The notes beneath the pieces were generated by a model. The model searched no databases and had not been told where the DNA came from. It saw only the letters and a list, made by a program, of their open reading frames with translations. A stretch of DNA of 64,000 bases from Prado023 sp963747335 (GTDB taxonomy: Bacteria > Actinomycetota > Actinomycetes > S36-B12 > CAIYMF01). The position numbers were made by a program, and so were the translations under genes. Numbering within the stretch: position 1 is the stretch's first letter; the number at the start of each line of letters is the position of its first letter. This document shows, in pieces, positions 43,394-54,921 of this stretch. Location of the stretch: positions 62,001-126,000 of the forward strand of contig CAVVEV010000004.1 in assembly GCA_963747335.1 (NCBI GenBank), in the 5' to 3' direction.

Positions 43394-44439
43394 TCAGGCG
43401 CCGAACCACTCGCGGACGCGGGCGACGATCGCGCGGTCGAACTGGTCGTCGTCGTGCCGCGCACCGAGCCACGCCACGAAGTCCCCGCCGGCCGCTTGGT
43501 CGAGCTCGCGGCGGCAGGTCCTCGTCTCGGTGACCGCCCGGTAGAGCATCGACTCTGCCTCGGCCGGGGTCTTGTAGAAGTACGGGTAGCGCTCGGGCAG
43601 GATGGCCCGCGCCCACGGCCGGTCCGGGAAGACCCCGACAGCACCGGCGACCAGCGCCTCCACGTACTCCAGGCCGTAGGACTCGTCGCGCGCCGTGGCC
43701 AGGAACGCTGTCGTCCGGGCCAGGGCCTGCCAGTAGTCCTCACGGGTCGCGGTCAGCGGGCCGACCCACGCCCAGTCCTTGCGCGACAGGCGCATCGCCC
43801 GCTCGCTGATGAGGTGCGACTCGTGCAGGCGGGCCTCCACCTTGATCGGCGTGCGCTTCTGGATGCGCTCGACCGTGTCGATGAAGAGCTGTGGCTGCTT
43901 GCGCTCCGACAGGTAGATCGCCGGGTAGAGGACCACCGGGATCGACGGCTCCTTGCGCGGCTGGACGTGCTCGAGCCGGATGCCCAGGTTCACCCAGGCG
44001 ATCCGCGCTTGCTCCCAGATCGGCTTGATGGTCCACCCCGAGACGATCTCGCGGATCTCGTTGGCGGTGCGCTCGGAGTTGGCGAACGTCGGGAACAGCC
44101 CGCACGAGAGGCCCAGCGCCGATCGCTGGACGCGATGGTCGTACTTCGCGGTGTTGAACCACACGAAGTTCATGAGCTTCGGCTCGTCGCAGTTCTCCTT
44201 GAGCGTCTGCCAGACCCCGAGGGAGTCGATGACGTCCATGTTGATCACGACGGTGTCCGAGCCGTCGACGAACTCCAGCGGGATCACCTCGAACTCCGCC
44301 CCGTGTCGTGGTCCCGGGCCGATCAGCCGAGCCCCGGGGAACACCCGCAGGAGCCGCCGCACCAGCGTCGCACCCGCATCGTGCCCGCCGACATGCCCGT
44401 CCGAGTCGACGACCGCCGCGCCATACCGGATCGCGATGT

Positions 44440-44443
<4 letters not shown>
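43394..44443 (-). CDS. glycosyltransferase (GT-B type)
   Basis: 349 residues, cytoplasmic. The C-terminal half shows a GT4-like nucleotide-sugar domain: PVVLYPAIYLSERKQPQLFIDTVERI, WAWVGPLTATREDYWQAL and the donor-binding acidic motif ATARDESYGLEYVEALVAGAVGVFPD (E-x7-E). The N-terminal half has NMDVIDSLGVWQTL and a conserved VWFNTAKYDHRV. Acceptor and sugar unknown. GTG 44443 overlaps the hppA stop (GTGA), so the gene is translated from the hppA transcript, an unusual pairing. Confidence 0.78.
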
Positions 44444-46995
<2,552 letters not shown>

Positions 46996-47152
46996 CGGGT
47001 GTTACCCCTCACTTCGGGGTGCCGATCGGACAGGCACCAACGCCCGACACGCTAGCGATCGATCCATCCCGATGCGCCGGGCAAAGGTCCCTGCCGCAGG
47101 GGCATGCGTCCCGACGTTCGCGCAGCAGACGAAAGCCGTTGGACCCTGGCGT

Positions 47153-48925
47153 TCATCCCCGGTCGGGCGCGGACTCCCCCAGCGGGTGCTCCAGCGGCGC
47201 GTCCTCGACATGGCTGAGGTGCTCGGGATCCTCGGCCACCACGTGGACCTGGTGCGCGGCGTCGAGGTCGGAACCCACGGCGTAGGGATCAGCCGGCTCC
47301 CCACCGTCATGTCCGTGGCCGGCCATCGCCCCGGGCTCGCCCGGAACCGGGGCGGACGTGCCGCCGACCTTCCACGCGACAGCCTCGGCCTGAGCCGGCA
47401 GCCAGATCAGGATGATCGCCAGGGCGATGAGCAGCAGCGCCAGGCCCATGTAGGCGGCGATGTGGAACGCCGGGAGGAACGCGGCATCCGCGGCAGAGCG
47501 CAGGGCGTCGGCCTGGGCAGCAGTCGCCTGCCCCGAGGCCTGGAGCTGCGACGCCACCTCGTAGGTGGCCCCCACGCTGTCCGAGGCGGTCGCCTGCAGG
47601 TCGACCGGCAGCGGGCTGCCCTCCAGGGCGCTGGACATCGCACCCGAGTACTTGCTGGCGACCACCGACGAGATGATCGCGACCCCGAGGGTCGCCCCGA
47701 CCTGGCGGACGGTGTTCTGCACCGCTGACCCCGCGCCCGAGCGCTGCGGCGGGGTGGCCAGGGTCATCCGGGTCGTCGAGGGCGCGACGACGTTGCCCAT
47801 CCCGAAGCCGAACACGAACGGGATGACCACCAGCAACCACACGGGCGTGGTGAGGTCCAGCCGCGTGAACCCGAACATCGCGGTCGAGGCCAGGACGAGG
47901 CCGAAGGGGATGACCCGCCGGGCACCGAAGCGGGCCACCATCTTGCCGCTGCGGGGCGCGGACAGCAGTTGCCCGATCGCGAACGGGACGGTCAGCGCCC
48001 CGGACTGCAGCGGTGACCACCCACGCACCACCTGGTAGTAGAACGCCAGGAAGATCAGGGAGCCGCTCAGCGCCGCGAAGGTCAGGGAGGTGGCTCCCAG
48101 CGGGACGGAGAACGAGCGGATCGAGAACAGGCTCAGGTCCATCGACGGATGGTCGGTCCGCGACTCCCAGAACAGGAATCCGGCCAGGACAGCAACGCCG
48201 AAGGCGATCCACGCGTAGGTGACCGGCTCACTCCAGCCGGCCTCCTGGATCCCGTACACCAGCGCCAGCAGGCCCACGACCGACAGGACGAGGCCGAGCG
48301 GGTCCAGCCGCCCGGGATGCGGGTTGCGCGACTCGGGGACGTTGGCCAGGATCCCGGCGATGCCGACGGCGATGATCGGGATGTTGATCAGGAACACCGA
48401 GCCCCACCAGAAGTGCTCGAGCAGGAACCCGCCGAGCAGCGGCCCGAGCGCGACCGCGCCACCGACGGCTGCCGCCCAGATGCCGATGGCCTTCCCGCGC
48501 TCGGCCGGAGGGAAGATCACGGTGATGATCGACAGAGTCACCGGCAGGACTGATGCTCCGCCGATGCCCATCAGCCCGCGGGCCACGATCAGCTGCATCG
48601 GGGTCTGGGCGAAGGCGCTGAGCAGGGATGCGAGGGCGAAGAGCACGAGGCCGATGATGAGGATCTTCCGGCGCCCGTATCGGTCGCCGAGGACGCCCCA
48701 CGTGAACAGCAGGGCGGCGAACACCAGTGAGTAGGAGTTGATCGCCCAGATCAGTTCGCTCTGGGTGGCGCCGAGGTCCTGCTGGATCGTCTTCAGCGCG
48801 ACGTTCAGCACAGTGTTGTCCAGCACGACGACCAGCAGGCTGACCACCAGGGCGGCAAGCGCCCGCCATCGGTGCGGTGCCACGACGTCGGGGGTCATCG
48901 GGGCGGCAGGGCTCGGGGTGCTCAT
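47153..48925 (-). CDS. MFS drug exporter, DHA2 (EmrB/QacA) family
   Basis: 590 residues with 14 predicted membrane helices. Family blocks: LDNTVLNVALKTIQQDLGA, WAINSYSLVFAALLFTWGVLGDRYGRRKIL (motif A) and GIGGASVLPVTLSIITVIFPPAERGKAIGIW (motif C region). Long C-terminal cytosolic tail rich in Gly, His and Asp (APVPGEPGAMAGHGHDGGEP). Proton-driven export of cationic or hydrophobic drugs is the family role. ATG 48925. No TetR or MarR regulator adjacent. Confidence 0.88.
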   Translation of the reverse strand: MSTPSPAAPMTPDVVAPHRWRALAALVVSLLVVVLDNTVLNVALKTIQQDLGATQSELIWAINSYSLVFAALLFTWGVLGDRYGRRKILIIGLVLFALASLLSAFAQTPMQLIVARGLMGIGGASVLPVTLSIITVIFPPAERGKAIGIWAAAVGGAVALGPLLGGFLLEHFWWGSVFLINIPIIAVGIAGILANVPESRNPHPGRLDPLGLVLSVVGLLALVYGIQEAGWSEPVTYAWIAFGVAVLAGFLFWESRTDHPSMDLSLFSIRSFSVPLGATSLTFAALSGSLIFLAFYYQVVRGWSPLQSGALTVPFAIGQLLSAPRSGKMVARFGARRVIPFGLVLASTAMFGFTRLDLTTPVWLLVVIPFVFGFGMGNVVAPSTTRMTLATPPQRSGAGSAVQNTVRQVGATLGVAIISSVVASKYSGAMSSALEGSPLPVDLQATASDSVGATYEVASQLQASGQATAAQADALRSAADAAFLPAFHIAAYMGLALLLIALAIILIWLPAQAEAVAWKVGGTSAPVPGEPGAMAGHGHDGGEPADPYAVGSDLDAAHQVHVVAEDPEHLSHVEDAPLEHPLGESAPDRG

Positions 48926-49127
48926 GGCGGCTCAACCGACTGCGGGTCGGCAGCATTCCTGGCCCACGTGTGCGACGGGTCACAACGGCGCGGTACCGCC
49001 ACCGCCGACCGTGCGCGGCTGACCGTCGCGCACCTGCCGGAGGGGTCCGCTCGCCCAAGGCGTCAGCGAGTACCGTGGAGCGGTCGCCCTGTGGGCGCGG
49101 GGTGCGCGCCGAGGCAAGGAGGTTCTG

Positions 49128-49748
49128 ATGACGTCAGGTGGACCGCAGGCGTCCCAGGCCACCCGTGAGACCCCCCATCACCGCCGGACGGTGATCGTGG
49201 AGGTGGCCGACGCCGCCGAGGGCCTGATCGAGGTCGCCGGACGGATGCGCGACGAGCGGCCGTGGGCGACGGACCCCCTCGACCTTCCCGTCGTGCACGA
49301 CCTCGGGTTGGCGGTCACCGTGTCCCTGGCGGACTTCGTCGTCCGTTCAGTCCGGGTCGACTTCGACACCTACCCCCACGCGGAGTGCGTCGACATCACC
49401 GAGGCCCACCAGGCCCTGGTCGGTGTCACCCTCGGACGGGGCTGGAACGCCGCCGTCCGCGAGCGCCTCGGCGGCCCGGCCGGCTGCACCCATCTGCGCG
49501 AGTTGGCCCGGGCCCTGGCCCCCACACTGCTGCAGGCTGCCTTCTCAGCGCGGCTGCGCCAGGGCGGTCGCGACGACCCGGAGTACCGCGAGGCCCGCGC
49601 GATGCTGCCACTGATCGCTGACACCTGCCACGTCTGGGCGGTCGGCGGCGTCGCCGAGCAGAAGCTGGAGCGCGGGTGGCGACCGGGCAGCATGCTCACC
49701 CCCATCCCGGCCCTGGCAGAGCTCGACCGGGCACCCGGGGACGCGTAG
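49128..49748 (+). CDS. DUF2889-family protein
   Basis: 206 residues. DUF2889 features: PVVHDLGLAVTVSLADFVVRSVRVDFDTYPHAEC, GVTLGRGWNAAVRERLGG and the hallmark GCTHLRELARALAPTLLQAAF, ending LIADTCHVWAVGG. The family is thought to accompany phenol/aromatic or coenzyme-related metabolism in some bacteria, but its function is unknown. ATG 49128 with AGGAGGTTCTG upstream. An imperfect inverted repeat (CAGCGAGGA...TCCTCGCGCTG, about 49755-49782) just after the stop may terminate it. Confidence 0.78.
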   Translation: MTSGGPQASQATRETPHHRRTVIVEVADAAEGLIEVAGRMRDERPWATDPLDLPVVHDLGLAVTVSLADFVVRSVRVDFDTYPHAECVDITEAHQALVGVTLGRGWNAAVRERLGGPAGCTHLRELARALAPTLLQAAFSARLRQGGRDDPEYREARAMLPLIADTCHVWAVGGVAEQKLERGWRPGSMLTPIPALAELDRAPGDA

Positions 49749-49877
49749 TCGACCCAGCGAGGATGGTGCTTCTCCTCGCGCTGCCCCTGGCCCATCCGTG
49801 AGCTCGACCGACGCCGGATCCGGGGGCCGTAGCGCACGATGGTTCGCGGGGTCAGCGTCGCAGCTCGCTCGGGTTCC

Positions 49878-50009
49878 CTACCCGCGGGCTGTGCGCGCCT
49901 GCGAGCCGGCCTCGGCGGCTGAGGTCTCGCGCTCCCTGGCTGCGGCCAGGATCCGCTGCTCGACGTCGGCGAGGGCGGTCTGCGGGCTGCTGGCGGTTGG
50001 TTTGGACAC
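49878..50009 (-). CDS. possible 43-residue protein
   Basis: GTG 50009 with CGGAG seven bases before it opens VSKPTASSPQTALADVEQRI and LAAARERETSAAEAGSQART, a charged helix and nothing else. ILAAARE recalls the start of a TetR N-terminal helix but no helix-turn-helix follows. May be spurious; listed because the surrounding 450 bases hold no other candidate. Confidence 0.25.
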   Translation of the reverse strand: MSKPTASSPQTALADVEQRILAAARERETSAAEAGSQARTARG

Positions 50010-50033
50010 GATCAACTCCGAGGGATCTGGATG

Positions 50034-50051
50034 GCCCCACGCGTGTGGGGC
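50034..50051. terminator. perfect hairpin GCCCCAC-GCGT-GTGGGGC
   Basis: Seven-base perfect stem with a four-base loop, about 150 bases before the NlpC/P60 start. No T-run. It could attenuate the peptidase transcript or be a protein-binding palindrome. Confidence 0.4.
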
Positions 50052-50200
50052 GAACACCCCCCTCCATGCCCGCGACGATGTGCCCGAAACGCCCTGATCG
50101 TGTGAAGCGGCCCACAAGGAGACCCCAAGCCTTCCCCGCGACAGTGCGCCATGCCGCAGGCTCTCCCGGGCGCAGGCGTCGGGCCCCTACAGTTCGCCCC

Positions 50201-51214
50201 ATGACCACTGGACTGCGCGCATTGATCGTCGGGTCGATCGTGACTGCGCTGGCAGCCGCCACCGCCGTCACGCCCGTGGCCGGAGCGGCGACCGTTGTCG
50301 CTCCACCCACCGAGGCCCGGATCGCGGTCTCCGTGGCCACGCTCTGGACCGAACCGGAATCCCCGCGCCTGATCGACGCCCGCGCCGTCAGCGCCCCAGC
50401 CGACCCCACCGGCTGGCTCCGCGGGCTGACCACCGCAGGCCGGCGAGGGCTCAACGGCCGGGTCGAGAGCCAGGCGCTGTACGCCCAGGCGGTGCAGGTG
50501 ACCGAGGAACGCGGGGCATGGTCGCGGGTGGTGCTGCCGAGCCAGCCGAGCCCGAAGTCCGAGGCGGGGTACCCGGGCTGGATCCCGACCGCCCAGCTGG
50601 TCGAGCTGACGCCTGCCGCGAGCCCAACCACCCCGCAGGAGGCCGTGGTGACTGGGCGCTCGGCGTGGGCCCACACCAACCCGACCCTCACGTCCCGGGT
50701 CATCAAGCTCTCCTACGGGACACGGCTGCCCGTCGCGCGCGCAGCTGAGGGCGTTGTTGAGGTCGTCGCTGCTGACGGCCGGCCGCTGTGGATCTCGGCG
50801 AAGCGCGTCGTGCTGGTCGCTCCCGGGGCTGCGACTCGCAGGACCACCGGCTCGGCGGTCGTCTCCGAGGCCCGCAAGTTCCTGGGCCTGCCCTATCTCT
50901 GGGGTGGGACCTCGGGCTTCGGATTCGACTGCTCCGGGCTCACGCACCTGGTGTACGCCCAGCTCGGGGTCACGATCCCTCGCGACGCGACGCCCCAGTT
51001 CGCCTCCGGGAAGGCCGTTTCCCGCGTCCGCAACCTGCGCAAGGGCGATCTGGTCTTCTTCCGCGACAAGTCCGGCTCGATCCACCACGTGGGCATCTAC
51101 GCGGGCAGCGGCCGGATGATCCACTCGCCGCGCACCGGCCAGCCGGTGCAGGTCTCGTCGATCACGAAGGGGATCTGGGCCCGCGAGTTCGCCGGCGGGC
51201 GCCGCTACCTGTGA
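50201..51214 (+). CDS. secreted NlpC/P60 cell-wall hydrolase
   Basis: 337 residues: Sec signal (MTTGLRALIVGSIVTALAAAT, cleavage near AGAA), two bacterial-SH3-like regions (about 40-130 and 140-205), and a C-terminal NlpC/P60 domain (about 215-337). Catalytic triad: Cys244 in FGFDCSGLTHLVY, His296 in HHVGIYAG, and a third polar residue, probably His in MIHSPRTG. It cleaves the D-gamma-Glu-diaminopimelate bond in peptidoglycan stems during growth or separation. The long disordered upstream region is not part of the protein. ATG 50201. Confidence 0.88.
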   Translation: MTTGLRALIVGSIVTALAAATAVTPVAGAATVVAPPTEARIAVSVATLWTEPESPRLIDARAVSAPADPTGWLRGLTTAGRRGLNGRVESQALYAQAVQVTEERGAWSRVVLPSQPSPKSEAGYPGWIPTAQLVELTPAASPTTPQEAVVTGRSAWAHTNPTLTSRVIKLSYGTRLPVARAAEGVVEVVAADGRPLWISAKRVVLVAPGAATRRTTGSAVVSEARKFLGLPYLWGGTSGFGFDCSGLTHLVYAQLGVTIPRDATPQFASGKAVSRVRNLRKGDLVFFRDKSGSIHHVGIYAGSGRMIHSPRTGQPVQVSSITKGIWAREFAGGRRYL

Positions 51215-51263
51215 CGGGCGTCAGCGATCCTCGGGTTCCCCAGAGCCGTTGAGGGAGGCCTGC

Positions 51264-51404
51264 GTGGCTGGCGCCGAATCAGGCAACGACGCGCACACCC
51301 CGCGTAGGGCCGTCCACCGGCCGGGGCTCCTGGCCTGCGCAACTGGACTGGTCGGGCTCACCGTCGGGGTCGGCGCCCTGACCACGCTGCACTGGATGCC
51401 GTGA
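51264..51404 (+). CDS. 46-residue single-pass membrane protein
   Basis: GTG 51264 after GGGAGGCCTGC opens VAGAESGNDAHTPRRAVHRP, a membrane segment LLACATGLVGLTVGVGALTT and the end LHWMP. Orientation by the positive-inside rule is N-terminus in. It follows the NlpC gene by 50 bases and could be co-expressed. No family. Confidence 0.5.
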   Translation: MAGAESGNDAHTPRRAVHRPGLLACATGLVGLTVGVGALTTLHWMP

Positions 51405-51483
51405 CTCCTGCCGCGGCACGCGGAACCCGCTGCTCGCCGGCACCCCGTGTCGACGTCCGATTCCGCTGTGGCAGGGTGAGCGC

Positions 51484-52473
51484 ATGAGGACGCGCATCAC
51501 GGAGCTGTTGGGCATCGAGCACCCGATCATCCAGGGCGGCATGCACTACGTCGGGTTCGCCGAGCTGGCCGCTGCGGTGTCCAACGCCGGCGGGCTGGGC
51601 ATCATCACCGGGCTCACCCAGCGCACCCCGGAGGCGCTGGCCGCCGAGATCGCGCGCTGCCGGGAGCTGACGGACAAGCCGTTCGGCGTGAACCTCACGT
51701 TCCTGCCGACCGTCGCGTCCCCGGACTACCCGGGCTACGTCCGAGCGATCCTCGAGGGCGGGGTGACCGTCGTCGAGACCGCCGGGCGCAACCCAGAGGC
51801 GGTCCTGCCCGTGCTCAAGGGCGCGGGCGTGAAGGTCATCCACAAGTGCACGTCGGTGCGCCACGCGCTCAAGGCCCAGTCGATCGGGTGCGACGCCGTG
51901 TCGGTCGACGGGTTCGAGTGCGGCGGGCACCCCGGCGAGGACGACGTGCCGAACATGATCCTGCTCCCCCGGGCCGCCGACGAGCTGGAGATCCCGTTCG
52001 TGGCCTCCGGCGGGCAGGCCGACGGGCGCAGCCTCGTCGCATCGCTGGCCATGGGCGCCGATGGCATCAACATGGGCACGCGGTTCATCGCCACCCAGGA
52101 GGCGCCCGTGCACCAGCGGGTCAAGGACGCAATCGTGGCGGCCTCCGAGCTCGACACCCGGCTGGTCATGCGCCCCCTGCGCAACACGGAGCGGGTCATG
52201 GTCAACGCCGCCGTGGAGCAGCTGCTGGTCAAGGAGAAGGAACTGGGCTCGGACCTGCGGTTCGAGGACATCATCGAGCAGGTCGCCGGGGTCTACCCGC
52301 GGATCATGATCGAGGGCGACATGGACGCCGGCGCCTGGTCGTGCGGCATGGTCGCCGGCCTCATCCACGACATCCCGACCTGCCAGGAGCTGATCGACCG
52401 GATCATGGCCGAGGCAGAGGAGATCATCCGCGGGCGACTCACCGGGATGCTGGATGCAGTCGCCCCCGAGTGA
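51484..52473 (+). CDS. nitronate monooxygenase / NPD-type flavin oxidoreductase
   Basis: 329-residue FMN-dependent TIM-barrel of the 2-nitropropane-dioxygenase family. Motifs: HPIIQGGMHYVGFAELAAAVSNAGGLGIIT (FMN loop), GVNLTFLPT, DAVSVDGFECGGHPG (class-I-type His region) and VASGGQADGRSLVASLAMGADGINMGTRF. It may oxidise alkyl nitronates or reduce quinones, as several relatives do. ATG 51484 follows AGGGTGAGCGC. After the stop the last codons are partly duplicated: GGGATGCTGGA recurs at 52476, continuing the same sense in another frame. Confidence 0.82.
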   Translation: MRTRITELLGIEHPIIQGGMHYVGFAELAAAVSNAGGLGIITGLTQRTPEALAAEIARCRELTDKPFGVNLTFLPTVASPDYPGYVRAILEGGVTVVETAGRNPEAVLPVLKGAGVKVIHKCTSVRHALKAQSIGCDAVSVDGFECGGHPGEDDVPNMILLPRAADELEIPFVASGGQADGRSLVASLAMGADGINMGTRFIATQEAPVHQRVKDAIVAASELDTRLVMRPLRNTERVMVNAAVEQLLVKEKELGSDLRFEDIIEQVAGVYPRIMIEGDMDAGAWSCGMVAGLIHDIPTCQELIDRIMAEAEEIIRGRLTGMLDAVAPE

Positions 52474-52547
52474 CGGGGATGCTGGACCCGGTCGCTGCTG
52501 ATTGACTGGGGACCGTCCTCGAGCGAAGCCGACCCCCAGGAGCTCCC

Positions 52548-53036
52548 GTGCCATCGTCTTCGCAAGCCCCGGTACCCGCACCGTCCCCAGCCCCGTCGAC
52601 TCCCGCCCCGTCGTCCCCAGCCCCGTCATCGCTGCCGCGGACGATCGCGCGGGTCGTCCTCGGAGCGTTCCTGCTGTTCACCGGCGTCGGTCACCTCACC
52701 AACCAGCGCGAGGCATTCCAGGCCCAGGTCCCCACGTGGGTTCCCCTCGACCCGGACTTCGTCGTGCTGGCCTCGGGCGTCATCGAGATCGCCCTCGGGC
52801 TCGCGCTCATCACCCTGCCCCGGTACCGGGTCGCCGTCGGATGGATCGTCGCCGCGTTCTTCGTCGCGATCTTCCCGGGCAACATCTCGCAGTACGTCAC
52901 GGGGACCGACGCCTTCGGCCTCGACACCGATCAGGCTCGACTGATCCGGCTGTTCTTCCAGCCCGTCCTGGTGGCGTGGGCCCTGTGGTCCACGGGTGCA
53001 TGGGCGGCATGGCGGGCTTCCCGGCGCGCAGCCTGA
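52548..53036 (+). CDS. DoxX-family membrane protein
   Basis: 162 residues: a Pro/Ala/Ser-rich N-terminus (about 30 residues of low complexity), then four membrane helices of the DoxX/DoxD type beginning TIARVVLGAFLLFTGVGHLTNQREAFQAQVP. Some DoxX proteins act with thiosulfate or sulfide oxidation in archaea, others in membrane integrity; the function here is open. GTG 52548 after CCAGGAGCTCCC. Confidence 0.78.
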   Translation: MPSSSQAPVPAPSPAPSTPAPSSPAPSSLPRTIARVVLGAFLLFTGVGHLTNQREAFQAQVPTWVPLDPDFVVLASGVIEIALGLALITLPRYRVAVGWIVAAFFVAIFPGNISQYVTGTDAFGLDTDQARLIRLFFQPVLVAWALWSTGAWAAWRASRRAA

Positions 53037-53111
53037 CCACACCCTCCGGGCATGGTCAGACCCTCTCGTCCGGCCGGGAGGGCCTGATCCGATGTGTGTG
53101 CGCTGGATCGC

Positions 53112-53801
53112 CTACAGCGCGTGGAGCTTGTCCTCCTCGATGGCCGCGTCGAGTGTCTCCAGGAGCGCCTTGCGGGCCTTCACCTTCGTGTTCGCGTGCG
53201 CGGTCATGTTCAGCTTCTTCATCTGCTCGGCCATCGCGTGCGCGGTCGGCATCAACGCCTCGGGTTCGACGACCGCGTCGAGGAATCCGGCCTTCAGTGC
53301 CTCCTGTGGCTCGAACATCTCGGCGTTGATCACCGAGCGGTTGAAGTAGGACCTCCGCAGCCGATCGCGGGCGAGCTCGATGCCCACGTGGTGCATCGTC
53401 ATGCCGATCTGCACCTCGTTCAGCCCGATGCGGAACGGGCCCTCGACGCCCACTCGGTAGTCGGCCGAGAGCAGGAGGAACGCACCCTTGGCCACCGCAT
53501 GCCCCGTGCAGGCGACGATGATCGGGAAGGGATGGGCGAGCATCCGGCGGGCCAATCCCGACCCGGCCGCGACGAGCGCGATCGCGTTCTGGGGGCCCGA
53601 GGTCATCACCTTCAGGTCGTACCCACCGGAGAACATCCCCGGGGTCCCGGTGATGATGACGATCGCACTGTCAGCCTCGGCCCGGTCGAGCGCTGCGTGG
53701 AAGGCGGCGACGACATCCGGCGAGATGGCGTTCACCTTGCCGTTGTCCAGGGTGAGGGTGGCGATGCCGTCCTCGAGGTCGTAGCTGATCAGGTCGGTCA
53801 T
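53112..53801 (-). CDS. crotonase-family protein, first catalytic Glu missing
   Basis: 229 residues, shorter than typical enoyl-CoA hydratases. The CoA/oxyanion loop SGGYDLKVM and the core ACTGHAVAKGAFLLLSADYRVG are visible. In hydratases the second block reads GGGxELA; here the catalytic Glu is replaced by Phe (KGAFLLL), while the later Glu (NEVQIGMTM) is present. The reaction may be an isomerisation or hydrolysis and not hydration. The C-terminal helix EEDKLHAL is intact. ATG 53801 has AGGAAG before it; the longer frame lacks support. Confidence 0.8.
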   Translation of the reverse strand: MTDLISYDLEDGIATLTLDNGKVNAISPDVVAAFHAALDRAEADSAIVIITGTPGMFSGGYDLKVMTSGPQNAIALVAAGSGLARRMLAHPFPIIVACTGHAVAKGAFLLLSADYRVGVEGPFRIGLNEVQIGMTMHHVGIELARDRLRRSYFNRSVINAEMFEPQEALKAGFLDAVVEPEALMPTAHAMAEQMKKLNMTAHANTKVKARKALLETLDAAIEEDKLHAL

Positions 53802-53971
53802 GGCTGCTTCCTTCGCTGCGGTGGGCGTTTGCGCACGTCTGCCCAGCGACACTAGCCGGGGCCCGGTCAGCCCCTGCGAGAGGGTCCGCTCACTGCGCGT
53901 CGGCAATGGGGGCGCAGTTGCGTGCCGCTGGGGGCGCGAGAGTATGTGGACCGACGAGCGAGGGAGTCGAC

Positions 53972-54874
53972 GTGCTCATCCCCACCGTAGAGGCGGCCAT
54001 CGGCCTCGACCTCGACATGCCCGTGCGTGAGGTCACCGAGGGATCGGTCCTGACGGGAACCGTGCTGGCCGAGGCCCTCACCGACCTGGACGTCCGCGGG
54101 TGCGAGGTGGCGCTGATCAGGAGCACCAGCTACCTCTACCGACAGGGAGGCCTGTCCGCGAGCACAACCGCCCGCACCAGCGAGGTCGCGGCCGCACGGG
54201 GCCTGCGTTGCGCCGGTCCGCTGCAGGCCGGGGGCGTGCTGACCCTGCCGTTCACGCTGACGGTGCCCACCGACTCCCCCGGGACGGCAGCGGCCTCCAT
54301 GATCCAGATCCAGTGGGCGGTCCGCGTCCGGATGCAGGTCCAGGGATCGCAGCCGAAGGAGTTCACCCGGCCGATCGTCGTCCTGTCGCGCGCAGCCGAC
54401 CGGGCCGACGTGGCCGAGCTGCCCCCGACCTCGCAGGACCGGGGGCTCGTGGCCATGCGCTTCGAGTCGCTGTCGACGCGACGGCTCCTCCCCAGCGCCT
54501 CGATCACGGGCATGCTCGCCCTGGACCCGCGACGAGCCGCCGGAGCTCGGGGACTGCGCGTCGATCTCGTGCTGCGTGAGCAGGTGCATCGCGGCCCCTG
54601 GGTCGGCACGGACCCGACGCGCAACCCCGCGGACGAGAGCCGGGAGAAGGACACCTTGGTGGCACGTGAGGTGATCGCCCACCGCATCGAGATCGACCCC
54701 AGCGCCCCGGTCGCCCTGCCCTTCCGGCTCACAGCCCCGAATCGGCTGCCATCCCCGTCACTGGCGACCGAGCAGTTCAGCGTGTCCTGGATCCTTCGCG
54801 GCGTCGCGGATCGGGTGCTGCGACCGGATCCCTTCGTCGAGGTCGAGCTGCACGGCTCCACTGCGAGGTCATGA
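53972..54874 (+). CDS. arrestin/Spo0M-like beta-sandwich protein
   Basis: 300 residues. Repeated hydrophobic beta-strand pattern with DLDMPVREVTEGSVLTGTVLA, then VALIRSTSYLY, LTLPFTLTVPTDSP and a second half starting RFESLSTRRLLPSASITGMLAL. The layout is that of arrestin-like Spo0M/ArrDC proteins (two Ig-like sandwiches) but the sequence match is faint. Cytoplasmic: no signal. GTG 53972 is backed by GAGGGAG; the upstream frame is the start of an unsupported extension. Confidence 0.55.
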   Translation: MLIPTVEAAIGLDLDMPVREVTEGSVLTGTVLAEALTDLDVRGCEVALIRSTSYLYRQGGLSASTTARTSEVAAARGLRCAGPLQAGGVLTLPFTLTVPTDSPGTAAASMIQIQWAVRVRMQVQGSQPKEFTRPIVVLSRAADRADVAELPPTSQDRGLVAMRFESLSTRRLLPSASITGMLALDPRRAAGARGLRVDLVLREQVHRGPWVGTDPTRNPADESREKDTLVAREVIAHRIEIDPSAPVALPFRLTAPNRLPSPSLATEQFSVSWILRGVADRVLRPDPFVEVELHGSTARS

Positions 54875-54921
54875 GCGCCTCCTGCCCCCAACGCGCGAGC
54901 TGGGGGCTGTAGCGTCGAGGG

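Larger units (their letters stand above)
49749..50200. promoter_or_regulatory. long intergenic region upstream of NlpC/P60 gene
   Basis: 452 bases with an inverted repeat after the DUF2889 stop, a possible 43-codon ORF on the minus strand, and a perfect hairpin at 50034-50051. I looked for a ydaO-type (c-di-AMP) riboswitch, which often precedes actinobacterial cell-wall hydrolase genes, and did not see its conserved blocks. Confidence 0.35.

Noticed and set aside
49749..50200. possible c-di-AMP riboswitch before the NlpC/P60 gene
   Set aside because: The conserved sequence blocks of the ydaO motif were not found; only simple hairpins are present.
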